Shown in pieces: positions 1 to 5,195 of a stretch of 5,250 nt of DNA. The DNA lies in contig JAEDDW010000108.1 in assembly GCA_016293645.1 (NCBI GenBank), forward strand, positions 1 to 5,250, in the 5' to 3' direction. Made by a program: the position numbers and the translations under genes. Under the pieces are notes generated by a model. That model did no database searches. It saw nothing but the letters and a program-made list of their open reading frames with translations, and was not told the DNA's origin. How positions within the stretch are numbered: the stretch's first letter is position 1; the number at the start of each line of letters is the position of its first letter. The stretch comes from Treponema sp. (lineage in GTDB: Bacteria; Spirochaetota; Spirochaetia; Treponematales; Treponemataceae).

Positions 1-3
1 AAA

Positions 4-57
4 TCCTTAGTTTACTTTATTTTATAATAGAGTTTACTAAATTTCTTTAGGTAAACC
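4..57 (-). promoter_or_regulatory. Putative promoter/operator region for a leftward gene beyond the left edge
   Basis: Read on the minus strand, this stretch has GGTTTACC (50-57), GTAAACT (32-38), a -10-like TATTAT within CTATTATAAAA (about 20-30), a second GTAAACT (10-16), and then AAGGA (4-8), a good ribosome-binding sequence at the window edge. The two GTAAACT copies lie 22 bp apart, two helical turns, and bracket the -10. Positions 32-56 also form an inverted repeat: GTTTAC-TAAA pairs with TTTA-g-GTAAAC, with one bulged base and a TTTC loop. The arrangement fits a repressor or activator operator over a promoter whose gene starts just outside the window. No good -35 is visible and the regulator is unknown. 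Confidence 0.45.
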
Positions 58-123
58 AGATGGCAACCTTCTAGACTTCCCAAGAAAATAAAAGTGAAAG
101 AAACAGAAAAGCCAGACCCAAAA

Positions 124-750
124 TTACGGCGAGCATGCCATAATTTGAAATCTGGATTCAAACAGTCGGGCTGTCTTCCACAGTCTGAGAAAGGCTGTTC
201 CAGACAAAATGACCGAAAAGTGATTAATCAACATCAGGACGGCAACGACATAAACAAACTCTTTCTTCTCATTATTTCCAAAATCAATTTTTGGAAGACT
301 GTTTACAATGTCTACAGTCTGGCAACTTACATTGATTATGCTAAGAATCAAATCATAAATGTAACGAGGTTTTTTATGTTCTCTTCCCCAATCGTTGCGG
401 TCATTTTTGATTCCTGAATCTTTGTCAACAGTTACCTGATAGCGATCCATAATCCATTCGATTACACTCTTCCCATTTACAATATATTCATAAGCCTTTT
501 CTGGAATTCTAGAAATTGTAATGTGACTGTTGTAGATGATTGTATCTTTCTTGTCCTTTGATGGGAAACGGAGTTTTTCTACAGAGAAATACTCATACTC
601 ATGGCCAATGTCACCTGTAAACCTAACATCAAGACCAGAAACTGGGTCTACAGTTTCATAATGAAGATGCAAGTTAGCAAGCTGACGGCCAGCTTTACTG
701 AATGCCCAGAAATCTTCTTTTTTGTCTACAAGTGGAATACGAGGAAGCAT
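124..750 (-). pseudogene. C-terminal fragment of a type ISP restriction-modification enzyme (LlaBIII-like), N-terminus missing
   Basis: The open frame encodes 208 residues. Residues 2-157 (about 280-747) match my recollection of the C-terminal target-recognition domain of single-polypeptide type ISP enzymes: LPRIPLV and DFWAFSKAGRQLANLHLHYE near the N-terminus, the IIYNSHITI strand (71-79), IPEKAYEYIVNGKSVIEWIMDRYQ (82-105), DSGIKNDRNDW (111-121), PRYIYDLILSIINVS and the closing IVNSLPKIDF (148-157). Full enzymes exceed about 900 residues, with nuclease, helicase and methyltransferase domains before this part. All of those are absent here, and a stop lies just upstream in frame. Family members usually end near NSLPxxxF, so the last 51 residues look like read-through into unrelated DNA. 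The fragment should have no restriction or methylation activity. An orphan specificity role is conceivable but unsupported. No ribosome-binding site was seen before the ATG. Confidence 0.75.
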
Positions 751-934
751 TTTCTTTTCTGTTTACAAACTCCCTGACTATTTCCGATGTTGAGACTTCA
801 CGTACGTTATCCTGTGTGAGACTGATGATATGCATGGTGTAATATACGCCGGCTACTGAAACAAGAATGTCATTCTGCTTTTTCAGAGAATCCTGATACT
901 CAAGCGATTTTCTCAGATCTTTTTCCTTATGTTT
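746..934 (-). pseudogene. PAS-like/linker fragment of a membrane sensor protein (probably GGDEF or kinase type)
   Basis: This frame encodes roughly 63 meaningful residues. A charged, coiled-coil-like start (KHKEKDLRKSLEYQDSLKKQ) is followed by NDILVSVAGVYYTMHIISL and REVSTSEIVREFVNRKEN. From memory, this resembles the stretch after the transmembrane segment and before the GGDEF or kinase domain in sensor proteins of rumen and gut bacteria; that assignment is an inference. Neither a transmembrane helix nor an output domain remains. Downstream, at about 746-750, the frame runs into the restriction-enzyme fragment in another phase. Upstream it meets the ligand-binding fragment, also out of frame. 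It has no start codon or ribosome-binding site of its own, so it is best read as debris. Confidence 0.5.
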
Positions 935-1125
935 CACCACTTTCAACGGCTTCAAGGATCTGCGTGTTGGTGAAATATTCAACGAATTCACAGTTAAGGT
1001 CAAAAAATCTTTCTATTACGGAATTGACCATGAGGCCAACTTTCTTCCCCTTCAGGTCTGCAACGTTTTTGATTCTTGACTTTCCGAATATGAGCAGTTC
1101 ATCCTGGGAAGCGGCAACAGTTTTT
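927..1125 (-). pseudogene. Fragment of a PBPb/SBP_bac_3-type ligand-binding domain
   Basis: About 65 residues show the pattern of a bacterial solute-binding family 3 sensor domain: VAASQDELLIFGKSRIKNV, then ADLKGKKVGLMVNSVIERFF, then FVEYFTNTQILEAVESGE. The DLKGKKVG strand-turn, the VNSVIE segment and the ILEAVESGE helix are typical of the second lobe of PBPb domains, which bind amino acids or related ligands in transport proteins and in receptors such as EvgS-like kinases and diguanylate cyclases. The frame stops at 927-929 straight after ESGET, where a functional domain would continue for many residues. The open frame technically extends to 1205, but its first 25 or so residues come from the AT-rich polymerase promoter region and look non-coding. 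It probably belonged to the same sensor as the next fragment to the left. Confidence 0.6.
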
Positions 1126-1169
1126 AAAAAATTATTATAGGATAAAAAAAGACCTCTATCAAAAAATGA

Positions 1170-1200
1170 TATAATATATATAGTATACTGATAACAGGTA
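1170..1200 (+). promoter_or_regulatory. Probable promoter and operator region of the polymerase operon
   Basis: A perfect TATAAT lies at 1170-1175 and a second -10-like TATACT at 1184-1189, inside the palindrome AGTATACT (1182-1189). No convincing -35 lies 16-18 bp upstream of either. An imperfect inverted repeat, TACTG-ATAA-CAGGTA, spans 1186-1200 and overlaps the ribosome-binding site AGGT (1196-1199), which sits seven to nine bases before the ATG at 1206. A damage-responsive repressor could bind here, but no standard LexA box is visible. Confidence 0.4.
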
Positions 1201-1205
1201 GCCAT

Positions 1206-2732
1206 ATGAACAGAACCTACATTGCCATTGACCTGAAATCCTTCTATGCCTCAGTTGAATGTGTTGAACGTGGACTTGATCCATTGAAGACAAACCTTCT
1301 TGTGGTGGACACCTCACGCAGCGACAAAACCATATGCCTCGCTGTTTCCCCTTCACTGAAATCTTTTGGTGTTCCAGGCCGTCCAAGGCTTTTTGAGGCA
1401 AAGCAGAAAATTGCCATGGCAAACAATGAAAGGCTCATGAAGCTGCCGTCAAGGAAGTTCTTCTCAAAGTCCTATCTTGCCGATGTACTCAATGAATGCG
1501 GAGACTATGAAATCGACTATGTGGCGGCGACTCCAAGAATGTCTCTATATATAGAATATTCCAGCCGTATCTACAAAACCTACCTGAAATACATTTCACC
1601 GGAAGACATCCACGTCTATTCCATCGATGAGGTCTTCATAGATGCCACGCCGTACCTTAAGCTTTATGGCATGAGCGCCCGGGAACTGGCAGTAAAAATG
1701 ATCCACGATGTCTTTGACACGACTGGAATAACAGCCACAGCCGGAATCGGTCCCAACCTTTTCATTGCAAAAGTTGCCATGGACATAGTCGCCAAAAAGC
1801 TGCCGGCGGACCAAAAAGGCGTGAGGATTTCAGAGCTGGACGAATTGTCCTTCAGAAAAAAGCTCTGGGGCCACAAGCCTATCACCGATTTCTGGCGCAT
1901 AGGACAGGGAACCGCGGAACGTCTTGCAAAATACGGAATCCATACCCTTGGCGACATAGCCCGGTGTTCCATAGGAAAACAGAATGAATTTCTGAACGAA
2001 AATCTGCTCTACAAGGAATTCGGAGTCAATGCGGAACTTCTCATCGACCATGCCTGGGGCTGGGAAAGCTGCACGATTTCCCAGATAAAATCCTACAGGC
2101 CACAGAACCACAGTCTCACGACAGGCCAGGTACTGCCTCGCGCATACACATTCACAGAAGGTATAACCATCATAAGGGAGATGGCAGAAATGCTGTCACT
2201 GGACCTTGTAAGCAAAGGGCTTCTGGTAAAACAGATATGCCTTTACGTGGGTTATGACACGGAAAATGCGGAGGCCCTGGACAAAATGAGCCGGACGGAA
2301 CTGGAAAAAACCGGAATATGCCGGGATTACTACGGAAGACTACAGCCCAAAGGCGCACAGGGCAGGATGAACCTTGAATCATTCACCGCAAACATTGGCA
2401 CCATATGCGATTCCTTTGAGGAACTTTACCGCCATGCAGTGAACGAAAAATTCACCATACGAAGACTTTTTCTCATAGCCTCGCAGATCACTGAAGAAAA
2501 AAAATACTCTGGCCAGGAGCGTTACTGGACACTAAGCCTTTTTGATTCCGACCTGGAGATGAAGAAGAAAGAGGAAATCAGGCGGAACGATGAAAAATCA
2601 AGGAAGCTTCAGGATGCCGTCCTTTCCATGAAGACAAAATATGGAAAAAACAGTCTTGTGCGTGGACTCAGCCTGCAGGAAGGTGCAATGACGGTGGTAA
2701 GGAACAATCAGATAGGAGGCCACAAGGCATGA
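1206..2732 (+). CDS. Y-family translesion DNA polymerase (UmuC/UvrX/DinB-like)
   Basis: This is a complete 508-residue error-prone polymerase that inserts nucleotides opposite damaged template bases. The N-terminal strand AIDLKSFYASVE carries catalytic Asp9 and the presumed steric-gate Tyr14. VYSIDEVFID gives the catalytic pair Asp141-Glu142. TAGIGPNLFIAKVAMDIVAKK (178-198) is the conserved palm segment, and a helix-hairpin-helix-like region follows (FWRIGQGTAERLAKYGIHTLGDIA, 229-252). The little-finger domain occupies about 300-430, and WTLSLF (441-446) resembles a beta-clamp-binding QLxLF motif. Length and the ending RNNQIGGHKA fit the long Firmicutes-type UmuC/YqjW/UvrX group rather than the shorter DinB of about 350 residues. 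The start at 1206 keeps the intact catalytic strand and has AGGT upstream. The stop overlaps the next gene by ATGA. All catalytic residues are present, so it should be active. Where Escherichia coli DinB has a second Asp (Asp10), this protein has Lys11, as expected for variation within the family. Confidence 0.93.
   Translation: MNRTYIAIDLKSFYASVECVERGLDPLKTNLLVVDTSRSDKTICLAVSPSLKSFGVPGRPRLFEAKQKIAMANNERLMKLPSRKFFSKSYLADVLNECGDYEIDYVAATPRMSLYIEYSSRIYKTYLKYISPEDIHVYSIDEVFIDATPYLKLYGMSARELAVKMIHDVFDTTGITATAGIGPNLFIAKVAMDIVAKKLPADQKGVRISELDELSFRKKLWGHKPITDFWRIGQGTAERLAKYGIHTLGDIARCSIGKQNEFLNENLLYKEFGVNAELLIDHAWGWESCTISQIKSYRPQNHSLTTGQVLPRAYTFTEGITIIREMAEMLSLDLVSKGLLVKQICLYVGYDTENAEALDKMSRTELEKTGICRDYYGRLQPKGAQGRMNLESFTANIGTICDSFEELYRHAVNEKFTIRRLFLIASQITEEKKYSGQERYWTLSLFDSDLEMKKKEEIRRNDEKSRKLQDAVLSMKTKYGKNSLVRGLSLQEGAMTVVRNNQIGGHKA
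2714..2719 (+). promoter_or_regulatory. Strong Shine-Dalgarno AGGAGG inside the polymerase 3' end
   Basis: The perfect AGGAGG lies within the codons for the Ile-Gly-Gly of the polymerase ending IGGHKA, nine bases before the ATG at 2729. It fixes the start of the small downstream gene and suggests translational coupling through the ATGA overlap. Confidence 0.85.
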
Positions 2733-2938
2733 ATGATTCTGAGAAAAACTATGACGACATGCTGTATATGAACCATCCGACTTCCATAAATCATCCCAGG
2801 ATGAATCCGGAAAAGCGCGCGGCCCAATTTGCCCCTTTTTCTGCACTTACGGGCTATGAGGAAAGCATCGAAAAAACAGCAAGGCAATATGAAGAAGAAA
2901 TTCTGAACCTTGAAAAAGGCAGTCAGATCCACGACTGA
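2729..2938 (+). CDS. YolD-like polymerase-partner protein, short form
   Basis: This 69-residue protein carries the motif RAAQFAPFSALTGYEESI at about 30-47, preceded by HPRMNPEK. From memory, the same block (RAAQFAPFAALTGY) marks small proteins encoded directly after UmuC-like polymerases in Clostridia and their mobile elements, related to YolD/YqjX. Family members usually run about 100-120 residues, with a C-terminal part rich in beta strands. This one stops after a charged helix (EESIEKTARQYEEEILNLEK), and the 104 bases that follow have no sign of the missing part. The gene overlaps the polymerase stop (ATGA) and has a perfect AGGAGG, so it is translated with it. The role is presumed to be modulating or assisting the polymerase; no biochemical function is known to me. 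It may be a natural short form or a truncated remnant. Confidence 0.75.
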   Translation: MNDSEKNYDDMLYMNHPTSINHPRMNPEKRAAQFAPFSALTGYEESIEKTARQYEEEILNLEKGSQIHD

Positions 2939-2942
2939 ATAA

Positions 2943-2962
2943 AATAATTTTTTTTTATTATT
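2943..2962 (+). terminator. Weak A/T-only hairpin after the polymerase operon
   Basis: AATAAT (2943-2948) pairs with ATTATT (2957-2962) around a run of eight T. The position, five bases after the operon stop, suits a terminator, but the stem has no G-C pairs. Termination here would be weak. Confidence 0.25.
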
Positions 2963-2982
2963 GGTTATAACCCGTTATTATT
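2955..2982 (+). promoter_or_regulatory. Operator-like palindrome flanked by direct repeats
   Basis: The perfect 10-bp palindrome GGTTATAACC (2963-2972) is bracketed by two copies of TTATTATT (2955-2962 and 2975-2982), whose starts are 20 bp apart. The block ends directly at the -35 box of the xylosidase promoter. The placement suits an activator or repressor site controlling the xylosidase. The regulator is not identifiable from the window. Confidence 0.4.
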
Positions 2983-3010
2983 TTGATATTTGCGATTTAC
3001 ATATTATAAT
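2983..3010 (+). promoter_or_regulatory. Sigma-70-type promoter of the beta-xylosidase gene
   Basis: TTGATA (2983-2988) and TATAAT (3005-3010) are separated by 16 bp, one and zero mismatches from the housekeeping consensus. Transcription would start near 3017, giving a leader of about 25 bases. Confidence 0.75.
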
Positions 3011-3015
3011 AGAAG

Positions 3016-3038
3016 TGCTGCTAGAATCAGCAAGGTGG
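3016..3038 (+). promoter_or_regulatory. Leader hairpin next to the xylosidase ribosome-binding site
   Basis: TGCTG (3016-3020) and CAGCA (3028-3032) can pair over a seven-base loop. The Shine-Dalgarno AAGGTGG (3032-3038) begins at the foot of this stem, four bases before the ATG at 3043. The site fixes the start. The hairpin is short, and any effect on translation is speculative. Confidence 0.5.
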
Positions 3039-3042
3039 AATT

Positions 3043-5082
3043 ATGATTTATTATGTAGATATTAATGCAAAGAACTGCGGATGTGGATCAAAGGAAAATC
3101 CATTCAAAAGAATCAACGATGCTGCCATGATTGCAAAACCAGGCGATGAAATTGTTGTTGCTCCTGGCGTCTACCGAGAATATGTAAATCCTGTCAACGG
3201 CGGAACTGAGGACAACCGCATTGTATATCGTTCAGCAGAATATAGAAAGGCAGTCATTACCGGTGCCGAAGAAATAAAGAACTGGAAGAATGTCAAGGGA
3301 GACGTATGGCTTGCACGCATTCCAAACGGAATTTTCGGATCATACAATCCTTACAAGGTGCAGGTTGCAGGTGACTGGTTCAACGTAAACTTTGTCGCCC
3401 ACACAGGCGAAGTATTCCTCAACAACAAGTCCCTCTATGAAGTCACAAAAATGGAGCTTGTTGAAAATCCTGTTGAAGACAACGTGAAGTCCTGGGACAA
3501 GGAATTCACAAAGCATGTCTGGTACACGGAGCAGGACGAAAAAGCAGACGAAACATTGATCTACGCAAATTTCCAGGGCAAGGATCCAAACAAGGAAAAC
3601 GTGGAAATCACAGTACGCGAAAACTGCTTCTATCCTAGCGAGGAAGGCCGCGGATACATTACATTGAGCGGATTCACAGTATGCAAGGCAGCCACACAGT
3701 GGGCTCCTCCGACAGCATACCAGGAAGGAATGATCGGACCTCACTGGTCAAAGGGATGGATCATCGAAGACTGCGAAGTTAGCCATTCAAAGTGCTCAGG
3801 AATTTCCCTCGGTAAATACAAGCAGCCAAACAACGACAACAAGTGGTCAAAGCTCAAGTTCAAGGACGGAACACAGACGGAACGCGACAACATCTGTCAG
3901 GCACAGATTGAAGGCTGGACAAAGGAAAGAATCGGAAGCCACATTATCCGCCGCTGCGATATCCACGACTGCGGACAGACTGGCATCGTAGGCCACCTTG
4001 GCGGTGTATTCTCAATCATCGAAGACAACCACATCCATCACATCAACAACAAGCAGAATCTTGCCGGTGCTGAAATAGGCGGTATCAAGATGCACGCTGC
4101 CATCGATGTCATCATCCGCCGCAACCACTTCCACCACTGTACTCGCGGTCTTTGGCTTGACTGGCAGGCACAGGGTACACGCGTAAGCCAGAACCTGTTC
4201 CATGACAACTCTCTTGCACGCGACTACCTTCTTACACCGGCAAACCTTGACCTTTCATTTGGCGAGGACGTCTTCATCGAAGTAAGCCATGGACCAACAC
4301 TCCTTGACAACAATATTTTCCTTTCAGATGTAAACCTCAAGCTCCCGACACAGGGCCTTGCAATGGTTCACAACTTCTTTGCAGGTTCTTGGACAGCAGT
4401 TGGACACGGTGTTCTCAACGGGGCCCTCACGGAAAAAAGACAGAACCAGGCAGTACGCTACACACCATACCATGTTCCGCACAGAACGGAAATCATGGGG
4501 TTCATGAGCATCCTCCACGGTGACTGCCGCATCTACAACAACATCTTCATGCAGAAACCTTTCCGCCCGGGCATTGAAAAAATGTCGGAGCTTTCAGGAA
4601 ACAATGAATGGACAGACGGAAACATCATCGCAGGTACACATACATACGACATGTGTCCTTCTTACGATGAATGGGTAAAGCAGTTTGACGGATACTGTGG
4701 TCTCGGCAGCGCTCCAAGCGACCGCTACTACAATCCACTTCCTGTATGGGCAGGCGGAAACTACTACTTCAACGGTGCAAAACCTATGAAGAAGGAAACA
4801 GACGCAACTGTAGACAGCACAAACAAGGTTACATTCTCTCTTGAAGAAAAGAACGGAAAGTGGACATTCTCAACAAACGTTTACGAATTCCTTTCTGAAG
4901 GAAAATGCGGAACAATCTCCACAGAAACTCTCGGTGAGGCATTTGAAAGCGAACAGAAGTTTGAAAATCCAGACGGAAGTCCTATCACATTTGATATGGA
5001 TATATTTGGAAACAAGCGTTCAGTCAATCCTGTAGCAGGACCTCTTGAAGCAAAGGGAAAAGACTGCAAAGTTGAGTTTTAA
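3043..5082 (+). CDS. GH120 family beta-xylosidase, intracellular
   Basis: This complete 679-residue enzyme would release xylose from the non-reducing end of xylo-oligosaccharides. It matches, block by block, my recollection of XylC from Thermoanaerobacterium saccharolyticum (638 residues), the structural model for GH120. The N-terminus has the beta-helix opening (GDEIVVAPGVYREYV, 34-48). A beta-sandwich insertion lies at about 75-205, and the right-handed parallel beta-helix fills most of the rest, with signature blocks AATQWAPPTA (216-225), GPHWSKGWIIED (232-243), IVGHLGGVFS (315-324), IGGIKMHAAIDV (345-356), LWLDWQAQGTRVS (370-382) and FIEVSHGP (411-418). Asp373 and Glu413 correspond to the XylC nucleophile Asp382 and acid/base Glu405. 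There is no signal peptide or membrane segment, so it acts in the cytoplasm on imported oligosaccharides. It has its own promoter; no sugar transporter or regulator lies in view. An extra 17 residues separate the catalytic pair. Related GH120 members may also act on arabinosides, so substrate range is less certain than family. Confidence 0.92.
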   Translation: MIYYVDINAKNCGCGSKENPFKRINDAAMIAKPGDEIVVAPGVYREYVNPVNGGTEDNRIVYRSAEYRKAVITGAEEIKNWKNVKGDVWLARIPNGIFGSYNPYKVQVAGDWFNVNFVAHTGEVFLNNKSLYEVTKMELVENPVEDNVKSWDKEFTKHVWYTEQDEKADETLIYANFQGKDPNKENVEITVRENCFYPSEEGRGYITLSGFTVCKAATQWAPPTAYQEGMIGPHWSKGWIIEDCEVSHSKCSGISLGKYKQPNNDNKWSKLKFKDGTQTERDNICQAQIEGWTKERIGSHIIRRCDIHDCGQTGIVGHLGGVFSIIEDNHIHHINNKQNLAGAEIGGIKMHAAIDVIIRRNHFHHCTRGLWLDWQAQGTRVSQNLFHDNSLARDYLLTPANLDLSFGEDVFIEVSHGPTLLDNNIFLSDVNLKLPTQGLAMVHNFFAGSWTAVGHGVLNGALTEKRQNQAVRYTPYHVPHRTEIMGFMSILHGDCRIYNNIFMQKPFRPGIEKMSELSGNNEWTDGNIIAGTHTYDMCPSYDEWVKQFDGYCGLGSAPSDRYYNPLPVWAGGNYYFNGAKPMKKETDATVDSTNKVTFSLEEKNGKWTFSTNVYEFLSEGKCGTISTETLGEAFESEQKFENPDGSPITFDMDIFGNKRSVNPVAGPLEAKGKDCKVEF

Positions 5083-5107
5083 GTCTTAATCATAAAAAAT
5101 GAAACAG

Positions 5108-5162
5108 GCTCACCGATCCTATCCACACCGAAGGATCCCTGAGTCTGTCGAAGGGTCCTCCA
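5108..5162. repeat. Extragenic hairpin-forming repeat, copy 1
   Basis: This 55-bp unit is identical to the copy at 5196-5250. Two overlapping hairpins are possible: GATCCT (5115-5120) with AGGATC (5132-5137), or GGATCCCT (5133-5140) with AGGGTCC (5152-5158) with one bulged T. They share the GGATC bases and so exclude each other. The core CCCTGAGTCTGTCGAAGGG resembles REP-like sequences scattered in many bacterial genomes. It begins 25 bp after the xylosidase stop and could help end or stabilise that transcript; a T run follows only some ten bases after the stem. Confidence 0.85.
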
Positions 5163-5195
5163 TCAATTTTTCAAAAACAGGACGGTTCGACTGAC

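Noticed and set aside
94..417. Plus-strand 107-residue open frame in the left region
   Set aside because: It is antisense to the restriction-enzyme fragment, has low-complexity and biased composition, no recognisable motif and no good ribosome-binding site.
1121..1130. Palindrome TTTTTAAAAA
   Set aside because: It is a simple A/T run expected in such AT-rich DNA, with no G-C pairs to form a stable hairpin.
1140..1205. SOS (LexA) box before the polymerase
   Set aside because: Neither CTG-N10-CAG nor GAAC-N4-GTTC is present; the AT-rich alternation at 1170-1190 only superficially resembles the Escherichia coli box.
1127..1205. N-terminal extension of the ligand-binding fragment up to the ATG at 1205
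   Set aside because: Its residues derive from the polymerase promoter region, show no domain match, and the shared CATATG giving both strands an ATG is coincidental.
1664..1972. Minus-strand open frame inside the polymerase gene
   Set aside because: It is a shadow of the polymerase coding strand, with no motif or start signal.
3340..3744. Minus-strand 134-residue open frame within the xylosidase
   Set aside because: It is rich in Cys, Val and Phe, as expected of the reverse complement of this coding sequence, and lies wholly inside a strongly supported gene.
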